From: Candidatus Altimarinota bacterium | Lineage (GTDB): Bacteria; Cyanobacteriota; Cyanobacteriia; Cyanobacteriales; Microcystaceae | Reading direction: 5' to 3' | Length of the DNA: 32,287 bases | Assembly (NCBI GenBank): GCA_012031035.1 | Contig: JAAUUT010000069.1 | Span: 1 to 32,287, forward strand | In this document: piece by piece, positions 8,442 to 16,365 of the stretch | How the letters are laid out: each line of letters opens with the position of its first letter | How positions within the stretch are numbered: the stretch's first letter is position 1 | Notes under the pieces: generated by a model | What the model saw: only the letters and a program-made list of their open reading frames with translations | What the model was told of the DNA's origin: nothing | The model's database searches: none | Translations under genes and position numbers: made by a program

Positions 8442-8666
8442 ATGAGTATATCCGTCAGCATTGTGGCAGAAATTCCTGAAGAATTGCACGAATCTCTACA
8501 AACCTATCTAGAGAAGCATCCAAATTGGGATCACGATCGCGTATTAGCTACAGCACTTTCGTTATTTTTGTTAGAAAATGAAAAGAGTCAACCCAATCCC
8601 TACTCCCAAAACTACTTTACTTGCGCTCGCGTCTATCTAGAAACGTTATTCGGGCAAGCTAATTAG
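8442..8666 (+). CDS. DUF2811 family small protein
   Basis: 74 residues with the cyanobacterial DUF2811 pattern: VSIVAEIPEELHESLQTYLE, then HPNWDHDRVLATALSLFLLE. The C-terminal part (YFTCARVYLETLFG) is also typical. Function is unknown; the fold looks like a short helical or ribbon-helix-type domain. The start at 8442 is supported by GAGG seven bases upstream (TTGAGGTACCT). It precedes pth on the same strand but is separated by about 220 bases with a GC-rich repeat, so co-transcription is doubtful. Confidence 0.8.
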   Translation: MSISVSIVAEIPEELHESLQTYLEKHPNWDHDRVLATALSLFLLENEKSQPNPYSQNYFTCARVYLETLFGQAN

Positions 8667-8700
8667 CAAATAGCCATTGTCATTTGAATTATGAATTCAG

Positions 8701-8775
8701 AATGCTGAACCCGCCCGCACGGAGCGCGCTGCTCGGACTAACGTCCTGCGCGGCGGAGCGAGGAGGACGGATGAA
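8701..8775. repeat. GC-rich intergenic island
   Basis: A GC-rich block of about 70 bases in an otherwise AT-rich gap, with short inverted repeats such as GAGC-GCGCT-GCTC and GTCC...GGAC. It contains CTAACGTCCT (8738-8747), the reverse complement of the tail AGGACGTTAG in the nif-cluster composite repeats, and GAGGAGGACG, close to the tail of the 19.3-kb copy. It is therefore probably a relative of that repeat family. Confidence 0.4.
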
Positions 8776-8893
8776 ATTTACCCCTAATTTTAAAAGCTAG
8801 AGACTTGACACAACTCTCGGTAAATCATTCTTTGTCCCTTATCCGACGGACTCATATCAAAATTCATAATTTATAATTCACAATTTTTTGGTC

Positions 8894-9523
8894 ATGTCAT
8901 CAGAAACTACCAATCTCGTTATTCCCGAATTAATTGTTGGTTTGGGCAATCCAGAAGCAAAATACGACAAAACGCGACACAACATTGGCTTTGAAGTTGT
9001 CGATCTTCTTGCGCGAACTTGGCAGTTTTCCTGGTCGCCCAACGGTCGCTTTCATGGGCTATTTGCTGAAGGAATCGTCGGAAGTGGCAATAAAGTCCGC
9101 TTGCTTAAACCCCTCACCTATATGAATCGTTCTGGACAAGCGGTTCGGGCTGTTACAGATTGGTATAAACTCTCCCCTGAGTCCGTGTTAATTATCTATG
9201 ACGACATGGATTTGTCATTAGGAAAATTGCGAATGCGCTTATCGGGTTCTGCGGGAGGACATAACGGTATGAAATCGATAATTTCTCATCTCGGAACCGA
9301 AAAATTTTCCCGATTGCGTCTTGGAATTGGAAAATCCGATGGCAAAACTGAGACGATTTCTCACGTTTTGGGAAAGTTTGCGCCTGATGAAGCTGCAATT
9401 GTCAGCGATGTACTCGACCTCAGTCTCAAAGTTGTAGAGATGAGTCTCAAGGAAGGAATCGCTAAAACGATGAGTCTTTATAACAATCGTTCCGCAACCA
9501 CAGCATCTCAAGCGCAAGATTAA
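8894..9523 (+). CDS. pth: peptidyl-tRNA hydrolase
   Basis: It releases peptides from prematurely dropped peptidyl-tRNA in the cytosol, recycling tRNA. 209 residues. The family motifs are present: ELIVGLGNPEAKYDKTRHNIG (split here as GLGNP at 16-20 with Asn19 and TRHN with His29, the catalytic base), PLTYMNRSG (Asn78), YDDMDL (Asp103) and GSAGGHNGMKS. The ATG at 8894 is chosen over a TTG six bases earlier. Its stop overlaps the stop of the convergent 74-residue gene by three bases, so neither has room for its own terminator. Confidence 0.96.
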   Translation: MSSETTNLVIPELIVGLGNPEAKYDKTRHNIGFEVVDLLARTWQFSWSPNGRFHGLFAEGIVGSGNKVRLLKPLTYMNRSGQAVRAVTDWYKLSPESVLIIYDDMDLSLGKLRMRLSGSAGGHNGMKSIISHLGTEKFSRLRLGIGKSDGKTETISHVLGKFAPDEAAIVSDVLDLSLKVVEMSLKEGIAKTMSLYNNRSATTASQAQD

Positions 9524-9744
9524 GACAAATTTTCAGCATCGAAAACTCGATGCTCTATTCCCTTCCACCATTCACCTAAATTCATTAAATCTTGGTGTAA
9601 ATCTTCTACTTGGCGAATATACTCTTCTGGCGAAAGATTTGCGCGATTTTCTTGCAATTTTTGGAGGCGCAATTGCATTAATAACCACGGTTTAGAAATA
9701 CTATTAGTCTCTTCGATATATCGTGCTAAATCTCTACTATCCAT
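9520..9744 (-). CDS. conserved small protein of unknown function
   Basis: 74 residues, highly charged and helical (RDLARYIEETNSISKPWLL, LQKLQENRANLSPEEYIRQ), ending LGEWWKGIEHRVF. I recognise it only as a small cyanobacterial-type hypothetical protein. No membrane segment or cofactor motif is visible. It is convergent with pth with overlapping stops. A GATTGGTAAGTGGG-like repeat unit lies directly upstream of its ATG at 9744. Confidence 0.65.
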   Translation of the reverse strand: MDSRDLARYIEETNSISKPWLLMQLRLQKLQENRANLSPEEYIRQVEDLHQDLMNLGEWWKGIEHRVFDAENLS

Positions 9745-9803
9745 AGCTTAGTTTGGGGATTGGTAAGTGGGATTGTAACTTAAAGTTTTCCTGATTTCCA
9801 AAA

Positions 9804-9838
9804 ATCCCCCTTCATCCCTTGGTAAGGAATGAGGGGGA
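9804..9838 (-). terminator. intrinsic terminator of sodB
   Basis: On the minus strand TCCCCCTCATTCCTTACC and the following AAGGGATGAAGGGGGA form a long GC-rich stem followed by TTTTTGG. It lies 35 bases after the sodB stop. Confidence 0.75.
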
Positions 9839-9872
9839 GCGTAAGAAGGGATAAAAGAGGAATAAAATCTTA

Positions 9873-10475
9873 CTAACTAGCCGCAGCTAAATTAGCTGCA
9901 ACAAAATCCCAGTTAATTAATTTGGTGATGAAGTCATTGATATAGTCGGGACGACGATTTTGGTAATCGAGATAGTAAGCATGTTCCCAAACATCCATTG
10001 TCAGAAGGGGGGTTGGTCCTGCTGAGAGGGGATTTTCTGCATTGAGAGTTTTGGTGACTTTTAGCGTACCGTTGTCGAGAACTAACCAAGCCCAACCGCT
10101 ACCAAACTGAGTTGCACCCGCACTTTTGAAGGCTTCGACGAATTTATCGAAGCTACCAAAGTCAGCATTAATTTTATCGGCTAAAGCTCCGGTTGGCATA
10201 CCGCCACCGTTAGGCTTCATGCAATTCCAGTAAAAAGTGTGATTCCATGCTTGTGCGGCATTGTTGAAAATTCCCGCTTTAGAAGAATCGCCAGCAACAG
10301 CCTTGATAACTTCTTCAATAGACTTGCTATCTAGGTCGCTATCCTTAACCGCAGCATTGTAGTTGTTTACATAGGCTGCGTGGTGCTTATCGTGATGAAA
10401 CTCAAGCGTACTCTTGTTAATGTATGGTTCCAGCGCTGTATAGTCGTACGGTAATGCAGGAAGTTCGTATGCCAT
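9873..10475 (-). CDS. sodB: iron superoxide dismutase
   Basis: It converts superoxide to oxygen and peroxide in the cytosol. 200 residues, start at MAYELPALPYDY with GAGAGGA upstream; an earlier in-frame ATG at 10556 adds an unrelated tail. The metal ligands are His27 (EFHHDKHH), His79 (AWNHTFYW), Asp161 and His165 (DVWEHAYYLDY). Gln75 in NNAAQAWNHT is the active-site glutamine position of Fe-type rather than Mn-type enzymes. No signal peptide is seen. It is monocistronic, with a strong hairpin terminator. An iron enzyme of this kind fits a diazotroph that must protect nitrogenase, though nothing links it directly to the nif genes 10 kb away. Confidence 0.97.
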   Translation of the reverse strand: MAYELPALPYDYTALEPYINKSTLEFHHDKHHAAYVNNYNAAVKDSDLDSKSIEEVIKAVAGDSSKAGIFNNAAQAWNHTFYWNCMKPNGGGMPTGALADKINADFGSFDKFVEAFKSAGATQFGSGWAWLVLDNGTLKVTKTLNAENPLSAGPTPLLTMDVWEHAYYLDYQNRRPDYINDFITKLINWDFVAANLAAAS

Positions 10476-10638
10476 TGTGTTCGATCCTCTCTGATTGCTT
10501 TTTGCAGTACCGTTACTTAGAGTTTTCCTCAAAGTTAGGCTTTCTGCTTCGTGCAATAAAAATTAACAAGTTTGATTCTAACTTAAAAACGGATCGCGAT
10601 CGAGCGATTGGTGGTGAGATGAGCTTAGCGTTCGCACT

Positions 10639-11136
10639 TTAGATGGATTTTCTCAAAATTTCTTTCGCTATCTCGATGACAGTTTCAGGATTATCTGCTA
10701 TAAAAACTTGCTTGGGAGCTAAGCGGGTAAAAAACTTGACGTTTTCTGGAAAATCGGTTAATAAAATAACCGATTTGCCGGCTTTGAGAGCTAAAGCAAC
10801 TTCCGAAGCCGTTCCTAGTCCCATTCCACAGGCAACGATCGCGCGACAAGAAAGAACGTTAATATTGTTACGAGCATTGCCCATATCAGTTGCGATCGCA
10901 ATATCTACCGCCTCAGAAACCGCCTCAAGATTGTCGTTTGGTAAAATCCCAACGGTCAATCCTCCCGACGCTTTAGCGCCCTTACTAGCCGCATCCATCA
11001 CACCTACATTTCTGCCGCCGCTTAAGAGTACCCATCCCTGTTGGGCAATTAATTGACCGAGTTGGTAAGCATTGTCTCGTTCTTTTGGGGTTGCCTTTTC
11101 GCCAGGCCCCATTACACCTATGAGGATTTTTCTCAT
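10639..11136 (-). CDS. LOG/TIGR00725-like Rossmann protein
   Basis: 165 residues of the SLOG (lysine-decarboxylase-like) fold. Motifs are ILIGVMGPGE at the N-terminus, WVLLSGGRNVGVMDAASKGA (nucleotide-binding loop), GLTVGILP and ACGMGLGTASEVALAL in place of the PGGxGTxxE signature of cytokinin-activating LOG enzymes. TIGR00725 proteins are uncharacterised; binding of a nucleotide or its derivative is likely from the fold, but the substrate is unknown. The ATG at 11136 is clear. It is divergent from nothing and lies downstream of leuS on the same strand, after a 270-base structured gap. Confidence 0.8.
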   Translation of the reverse strand: MRKILIGVMGPGEKATPKERDNAYQLGQLIAQQGWVLLSGGRNVGVMDAASKGAKASGGLTVGILPNDNLEAVSEAVDIAIATDMGNARNNINVLSCRAIVACGMGLGTASEVALALKAGKSVILLTDFPENVKFFTRLAPKQVFIADNPETVIEIAKEILRKSI

Positions 11137-11210
11137 TATGAGGATGTCACAGAAGTATACAGTAGTGTTAGATCCTTACTAGTTTTCCCTTTCAAAAGGT
11201 AGCAGGGTTG

Positions 11211-11344
11211 TTTCAGGCTCCATCAATCCGCCAAAGAATTAATTCCTTAGCTAATAGCCGAAGTTGGTTTAAGAACTAAGTTAATCGGTTATTAGTCCGT
11301 TCAAACGGACTTTATATGTGAGCCTGGAAATTGATTTCTAGGCT
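11211..11344. other. compact inverted-repeat element, possible structured RNA or MITE
   Basis: Nested complementary segments are present. CAGGCTC (11214-11220) pairs with GAGCCTG (11320-11326). CTAATAGCCGA (11251-11261) pairs with TCGGTTATTAG (11285-11295) with one G-T pair. AGTCCGT-TCAA-ACGGACT (11294-11311) is a perfect hairpin. AGCCT...AGGCT (11321-11344) makes an alternative hairpin that competes with the outer stem. The ends TTTCAGGCTC/GAGCCTGGAAA are imperfect terminal inverted repeats flanked by TTG on both sides. The strand cannot be decided. Confidence 0.5.
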
Positions 11345-11407
11345 GATTGCGCTACGAATGAAACAGTCCTGGGGGGACACATTTCTAAGGGCTTTTTAGA
11401 TCTTCTC

Positions 11408-13972
11408 TCAAGCGACAACAAAATTGACTAACTTACCAGGTACGACAATAACTTTCTTTATCTCTTTACCTTGCAAGTGTCGTTGAGCAACTTCTGATTC
11501 GCGAGCATACTTTTCTAAAGCATCCCTATCAAGGTTTGAGGGAACTTGAATCGTGCCGCGAGTTTTGCCCATAACTTGAATCACCAAAGTAATTTCATCG
11601 ACTTCCAAAGCAGAAGAATCGACTTTGGGCCAAGCATACTGATGGACGGAGAAATCGCGACCCAATTCGTGCCATAATTGTTCGGCAATATGCGGGGCAA
11701 ACGGCGCAAGTAAGACGATTAATGTCTCAATTCCTTCAGCATAAACGGGCGAATCAAGGCATTTTGCCTCGGTGAGCGCATTGCTCAACTTCATCAATTC
11801 AGAAATTGCCGTATTAAACTGATATTCGTCTTCTAAATCCTCAGATACTTCTTTAATGGCAATATGAATTGCCCTGCGCAAGTCTTTTTCTTCTTTGCTT
11901 AATTGTCCTTTGTTCTTCTTGGTTTGATTCGGACGATTGACAAATTCCGATACCAATCGCCAGATACGATTCAAGAAACGAAATTGTCCTTCTACATCCG
12001 CCTCGTCCCACTCCAAGTCTTTTTCTGGAGGTGCTTTGAACAATACAAACATCCGGGCAGTATCCACCCCATACTTGTTTATAACCTCTTCAGGTGCTAC
12101 GCCATTTCCTTTTGATTTAGACATGGTGGCATAGACGAGTTCTAAGGGTTCTCCTGTTTCTGGGTCGCGCGGGTCATTAGGGTTGACAAGGTTAGTGGGA
12201 ATCCATTTTTCTTTATCGCCTTTGTTTGGATTCATGTAGGTTTGTCCCTGCACCATTCCTTGACTCAAAAGCCGTTGAAACGGTTCGTCAAAGTTTAATA
12301 ACCCTCTATCTCGCAATACCTTAGTGAAGAAGCGAGAGTAAAGCAAGTGTAAAATTGCGTGTTCGATGCCACCTACATATTGATCTACTGGCATCCAATT
12401 GTTAACCTTATCAGAAGCGAAGATTTCGCGATCGTTGTTTGCGTCGCTAAAACGTAGGAAATACCACGACGAATCGATAAACACATCCATCGTATCGGTT
12501 TCTCGCTTGGCGGGTTCGCCGCAACTGGGACATTTAACATTCACCCAATCTAACTTTGCCAAAGGAGAAGAGCCGCGTCCGGTAAATTCTACATCGTCGG
12601 GCAACTTAACGGGCAACTCTTCCTCTGGAACGGGAACGATACCGCAACTCGGACAGTGAACGACAGGAATCGGCGCGCCCCAATAGCGTTGGCGAGAAAT
12701 CAACCAATCGCGCAAGCGATATTGTATCCTTGCCTTCCCGTAACCTTGTTTTTCGGCATATTCAATAATCCCGGTTTTGCCTTCAATCGAAGACCTTCCG
12801 TCAAATTGAGCCGAATTCACCATACTTCCTGGGTCAGTATAGGCAGCGCTCAATTCTGCTGAAGCATCGCCGCCATCTGGGATGATAACCGTTCTAATGG
12901 CAAGATTCTTTTCTCTAGCAAATTTAAAATCTCGCGTATCGTGGGCGGGAACTCCCATCACTGCACCCGTACCATATTCGTACAACACGTAATCGGCAAT
13001 CAAAATCGGAATTTCTTCGCCATTGAAGGGATTAATTGCTTTTCCTCCCGTAAGAATACCTCGTTTGGGTTTATCTTCAGCTACTCGTTCGATTTCGCTT
13101 TCGTTCTTGACTTCTTGGATAAACGCATCGATTGCTTCTTGGTTATCAGAAGTCGTTACTTTTTGCGTTAAGGGATGTTCGGGCGCGAGGACGACATAGG
13201 TCACGCCATAGACCGTATCGGGGCGCGTAGTAAAAACCCCAATCTTTTCGTCCATGCCGACGATGGGAAATTCTAAATATGCGCCGACGGATTTCCCAAT
13301 CCAATTCGCCTGCATGGTTTTAACTCGTTCGGGCCACCCCGTTAATTTATCGAGGTCGTTGAGTAACTGTTCGGCGTAGTCGGTAATTTTTAAAAACCAC
13401 TGACGTAATACTTTGCGTTCTACAATTGCACCAGAACGCCAGGAACGCCCTTCGCTATCGACTTGTTCGTTTGCCAATACCGTTTGGTCGATGGGGTCCC
13501 AATTAACAGAGGCTTCTTTTTGGTAGGCTAACCCCGCCTGGAAAAATTGCAAGAAAATCCACTGCGTCCACTTGTAATAATCAGCCGAACAAGTGGCAAG
13601 TTCTCGACTCCAATCGAGAGACAACCCCAGTTGTTGGAGTTGCTTTTTCATTTGGGCAATGTTTTGATAAGTCCATTTAGCGGGAGGAACGCCATTTTTA
13701 ATAGCAGCATTTTCCGCAGGCAATCCAAAGGCATCCCATCCCATCGGATGGAGTACGCGATAGCCTTGCATCCGCTTGCATCGGGCAATGACATCCGTAA
13801 TTACATAGTTGCGAACGTGACCCATGTGCAGGCTTCCCGATGGATAGGGGAACATGGACAGGGCATAGAATTTGGGTTGGTTGTTATCATCTGAGGGTTG
13901 ATATAACCCCGATGCTTCCCATTTCTGTTGCCATTTTTGCTCGATGTTTGCTGCGTTATATTGGGACTCCAC
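11408..13972 (-). CDS. leuS: leucine--tRNA ligase
   Basis: A class Ia synthetase charging tRNA-Leu, 854 residues, normal for bacteria. In order: an N-terminal Rossmann fold with HMGH at 49-52 (the HIGH motif), a zinc-finger-like pair CPSC...CPSC in the catalytic core, the inserted CP1 editing domain (around TTRPDTVYGVTYV and the conserved GVPAHDTRDF), the KMSKS loop as TMSKSKGNG, then the anticodon-binding helices and a C-terminal domain ending VIQVMGKTRGTIQVP...KVIVVPGKLVNFVVA. The start MESQYNAANIEQKWQ is typical. No T-box leader was seen upstream. It is alone on its strand and followed by a 270-base structured gap. Confidence 0.98.
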   Translation of the reverse strand: MESQYNAANIEQKWQQKWEASGLYQPSDDNNQPKFYALSMFPYPSGSLHMGHVRNYVITDVIARCKRMQGYRVLHPMGWDAFGLPAENAAIKNGVPPAKWTYQNIAQMKKQLQQLGLSLDWSRELATCSADYYKWTQWIFLQFFQAGLAYQKEASVNWDPIDQTVLANEQVDSEGRSWRSGAIVERKVLRQWFLKITDYAEQLLNDLDKLTGWPERVKTMQANWIGKSVGAYLEFPIVGMDEKIGVFTTRPDTVYGVTYVVLAPEHPLTQKVTTSDNQEAIDAFIQEVKNESEIERVAEDKPKRGILTGGKAINPFNGEEIPILIADYVLYEYGTGAVMGVPAHDTRDFKFAREKNLAIRTVIIPDGGDASAELSAAYTDPGSMVNSAQFDGRSSIEGKTGIIEYAEKQGYGKARIQYRLRDWLISRQRYWGAPIPVVHCPSCGIVPVPEEELPVKLPDDVEFTGRGSSPLAKLDWVNVKCPSCGEPAKRETDTMDVFIDSSWYFLRFSDANNDREIFASDKVNNWMPVDQYVGGIEHAILHLLYSRFFTKVLRDRGLLNFDEPFQRLLSQGMVQGQTYMNPNKGDKEKWIPTNLVNPNDPRDPETGEPLELVYATMSKSKGNGVAPEEVINKYGVDTARMFVLFKAPPEKDLEWDEADVEGQFRFLNRIWRLVSEFVNRPNQTKKNKGQLSKEEKDLRRAIHIAIKEVSEDLEDEYQFNTAISELMKLSNALTEAKCLDSPVYAEGIETLIVLLAPFAPHIAEQLWHELGRDFSVHQYAWPKVDSSALEVDEITLVIQVMGKTRGTIQVPSNLDRDALEKYARESEVAQRHLQGKEIKKVIVVPGKLVNFVVA

Positions 13973-14087
13973 GCTTTGTATCGCTCCAAGGACTTCGTTT
14001 TTCTATTTTATCTTCTTACCGCAAGAAGACCCCCGATTTATTGGTGAGATGAATTACTGCCCGCGTCGCTTTCAGGAATCCCAACAC

Positions 14088-14330
14088 CTAATAGTGGGAC
14101 TTAAACAAAAATCAAGCCCAAATAAAGCCTAAACTCGCTTTCTAAGCGGCCAACACTTCCCGGTTATCAGTCAACCAATCAAAGAAACGGAAAGACATAT
14201 GCGCTTTAGTTGTGAAGCAATCATCGAAACGCTTACACCATTTTTCAAAACATGGGGGCATGGTCGCAGGGGTTGTTTCTCTCCTCGGTCAGTCTCGACG
14301 TGAAATGTTTATCCGATAAGCATTATACTC
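14088..14330 (-). pseudogene. transposase remnant, copy 1
   Basis: On the minus strand a 39-codon reading (14261-14142) runs MPPCFEKWCKRFDDCFTTKA and continues to FRFFDWLTDNREVLAA before a TAG. Beyond the stop the same frame continues KASLGFIWA. The first part resembles the N-terminus of IS701/IS4-like DDE transposases from memory. The second part matches the reading at 32.1-32.2 kb, where TAT replaces the TAG. It therefore looks like an internally deleted insertion sequence with its start and end joined. One border is near 14088 (GTGGGACTT on plus); the other is not resolved. Confidence 0.4.
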
Positions 14331-14354
14331 TTATTTAGCTTTTTGGATTTTTAA

Positions 14355-14487
14355 GTTTCACTAACAAAAACTCAAGCCGATGGGACTCAACAATGGGAGT
14401 GGGTTGACCAAAACAATCCCAAGATCAAAGTAGTAGTCATTTTTGCAGACGGTGAAATGAAAAGTATGAAAGGAACGGTTTATTAAA
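14355..14487 (+). other. coding-like stretch in the gap before tRNA-Ser
   Basis: After a TAA at 14352 the frame reads QADGTQQWEWVDQNNP followed by KIKVVVIFADGEMKKYE, which looks like real protein, but there is no start codon and the reading soon becomes unconvincing. It may be a gene fragment. I do not recognise the family. Otherwise the 13973-14692 gap holds only the transposase remnant. Confidence 0.2.
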
Positions 14488-14692
14488 TTTGACCCAACCC
14501 CAAAAAACTGAAAAACCTAGTAATACACCCGAACTATGTCGCCGAAATTATTACCGTTTTATGTGCCCCTCCGAGAAGGGTTGGGCGGGCTGGCATCCGG
14601 CACAGATATTGCCAGAACATAGTAATTATAAGTAGCGATCGCGGCTCGAAATGTTGTGCCACTGTTGTGCCAGAGATTTAAAATAGGGGATA

Positions 14693-14782
14693 CGGAGAGG
14701 GTGGGATTTGAACCCACGGTAAGAGTTTAACTCCTACTCAGCATTTCCAGTGCTGCGCCTTCAACCACTCGGCCACCTCTCC
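14693..14782 (-). tRNA. tRNA-Ser (GGA)
   Basis: A 90-nt class II tRNA on the minus strand: acceptor GGAGAGG/CCTCTCC, D-arm GGCCGAGTGGTTGAAGGC, anticodon stem CAGCA/TGCTG with loop CTGGAAA (anticodon GGA, Ser), a long variable arm (GAGTAGGAGTTAAACTCTTAC) shown here by its ends GAGTAG and CTCTTAC, and T-arm GTGGGTTCAAATCCCAC. CCA is not encoded. Confidence 0.96.
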
Positions 14783-14837
14783 AGGTGGGTAGCGATCTAT
14801 AATTATACAATAAGAAATAGTTTTTGCTCAAAAAAAT

Positions 14838-15206
14838 ATGACGCGCCATTATCAAATTTGTATTCATAACCGTCAAACAGGAACTCAGCATACATTAAAA
14901 GTCCCAGAAGATCGATATATCTTGCACAGCGCAGAGAGTCAGGGTTGTGAGTTGCCTTTTGCTTGTCGTAATGGGGCTTGTACGACTTGTGCGGTGCGCG
15001 TTATTAAAGGCGATATTTACCAACCAGAAGCCATGGGACTCTCGCCTGAATTAAAAAAACAAGGTTATGCGCTTTTGTGCGTTAGTTACGCGCGATCGCA
15101 TTTAGAGGTCGAAACACAAGACGAGGATGAAGTTTACGAACTTCAGTTCGGTCGCTATTTTGCCAAAGGAAAAGTTCGATTTGGATTGCCACTTGATGAA
15201 GATTAG
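14838..15206 (+). CDS. C-terminally extended plant-type [2Fe-2S] ferredoxin
   Basis: 122 residues. The cluster cysteines are Cys43, Cys48, Cys51 and Cys81 (ACRNGACTTCAV, then LLCVSYAR), spaced CX4CX2CX29C as in PetF-like ferredoxins. Beyond the usual end, a tail of about 25 residues reads VYELQFGRYFAKGKVRFGLP. A tail like this is seen in the FdC2 group of cyanobacterial and plastid ferredoxins, which do not simply replace PetF; the partner is not settled. It starts 55 bases after tRNA-Ser on the other strand and stands alone. It is not part of the nif cluster by position. Confidence 0.85.
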   Translation: MTRHYQICIHNRQTGTQHTLKVPEDRYILHSAESQGCELPFACRNGACTTCAVRVIKGDIYQPEAMGLSPELKKQGYALLCVSYARSHLEVETQDEDEVYELQFGRYFAKGKVRFGLPLDED

Positions 15207-15252
15207 GTTTTAAATTTTACTTGTTTTTAAAAAACTTCTCAAAATAAAGAAT

Positions 15253-16101
15253 TTATACCCTGAAGATTTTGCGAGATGCTTTACCGGGCCAATTTATAAA
15301 AATTCTCCATAAATTAGCTTTGATAAAAAGATCGTAATGTTTTTTTCTAATATATCTCAGGGCTATTTGTCTTTTTCTAGGAACGTGCCATTCCTTCAAT
15401 TTGGGGTCGTGAATGAATCGATAATCGTGCAACACCGAAGAAATGTGATGGAATTTCCACCCTTTCTTAGCCATGTTTAGCCATAATTCCCAATCCTCAA
15501 AACCATTAACGGGAATTTTAGTATCGTAGCCTTGGCATTCTTGCCAGACTGATTTACGAAACACAGCACAAGCGTCTAAATAACCAAAAAGCACCAGACG
15601 ATTTAGATCGAAATCTGGCAATTTCCAAATCCATTCTTGTTCGTTGATATACTCAGCCACACCACATCCGGGTTGTATTGTAAAGGTATGTACTTTCCCG
15701 CGATCGCTAAAAAATCTTATATCGCCGTAGACAACCGCAACTTCGGGTTGTTTATCTAATATTTCAATCCCTTTTTGAATCAATTCCGTTCTAATTTTAT
15801 TGTCGGAGTCTAAAGGGATAATATATCGACCGTTTGCTGCTTGAATTCCTGTATTGCGTGCAGTTGCCTGACCTTGATTTACTTGGTCGATTATCCAATA
15901 GCCTTTTTGTTTTAGCTCGTTCATTAATTCGATGGTAGCGCGATCGGTAGAACCATCATTTACAATAATTATTTCGTAGAGATCGCCCTGACAAGCTTCT
16001 ACACTGGCAATGGCTTCTAGCAGATATTCGCCATGATTAAAACAGGGAATAACGACTGACAAAATAATATTGTCTTTTTGTGTTGAATTTGGATGATTCA
16101 T
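15253..16101 (-). CDS. family 2 glycosyltransferase
   Basis: A GT-A fold glycosyltransferase of about 282 residues. The N-terminal nucleotide-sugar domain shows SVVIPCFNHGEYLLEAIASV, EIIIVNDGSTDRAT (the conserved Asp), NQGQATARNTGI and YIIPLDSDNKI, the DxD-like metal site. NGFEDWELWLNMAKKGWKF is the acceptor-side ED motif. The C-terminus is basic and has no membrane segment. It probably adds a sugar to a polysaccharide or glycan, but the substrate cannot be told. The start at 16101 (MNHPNST) is preferred; an in-frame ATG at 16149 gives 16 more residues, and neither has a strong ribosome-binding site. Confidence 0.88.
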   Translation of the reverse strand: MNHPNSTQKDNIILSVVIPCFNHGEYLLEAIASVEACQGDLYEIIIVNDGSTDRATIELMNELKQKGYWIIDQVNQGQATARNTGIQAANGRYIIPLDSDNKIRTELIQKGIEILDKQPEVAVVYGDIRFFSDRGKVHTFTIQPGCGVAEYINEQEWIWKLPDFDLNRLVLFGYLDACAVFRKSVWQECQGYDTKIPVNGFEDWELWLNMAKKGWKFHHISSVLHDYRFIHDPKLKEWHVPRKRQIALRYIRKKHYDLFIKANLWRIFINWPGKASRKIFRV

Positions 16102-16180
16102 AATTGAGAGATAGTTGAGTATTTCGACAAAACAATTACTGAGATACAAAGATTATTTATAAAGTTAAGCTGTTACGCAT

Positions 16181-16365
16181 TTAAAATGTGATAATAGCAT
16201 TACCTTTATTTTTCAGTTTTCGTTCCCATTGAATAACTAGTTCTCCTTCATTTAAAAGCTTGTGTAACAAAAATTCTAAATCTTTTATTGACTTAAAAAG
16301 TCGATAAAGCCAGATATAAAATCGAGCTACATCGAGATTTTTTCTAATCGTTAATCGACCTTCAT
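16181..16365 (-). pseudogene. small unknown gene after the DUF364 gene, one base short
   Basis: An open frame ending at 16181 reads NLDVARFYIWLYRLFKSI, then LEFLLHKLLNEGELVIQWER and NKGNAIITF: helical, charged and plausibly real. It lacks a start in frame. An ATG at 16365-16363 overlaps the DUF364 stop as ATGA, and adding one base to the AA that follows (16361-16362, TT on plus) would put it in frame for a 61-residue protein beginning MKGRLTIRKN. Family unknown. It would be the last gene of the DUF364 unit. Confidence 0.35.

Noticed and set aside
11294..11311. Perfect hairpin as a simple terminator for leuS
   Set aside because: There is no T tract on the minus strand after the stem, and it sits about 100 bases after the stop within a larger set of paired segments.
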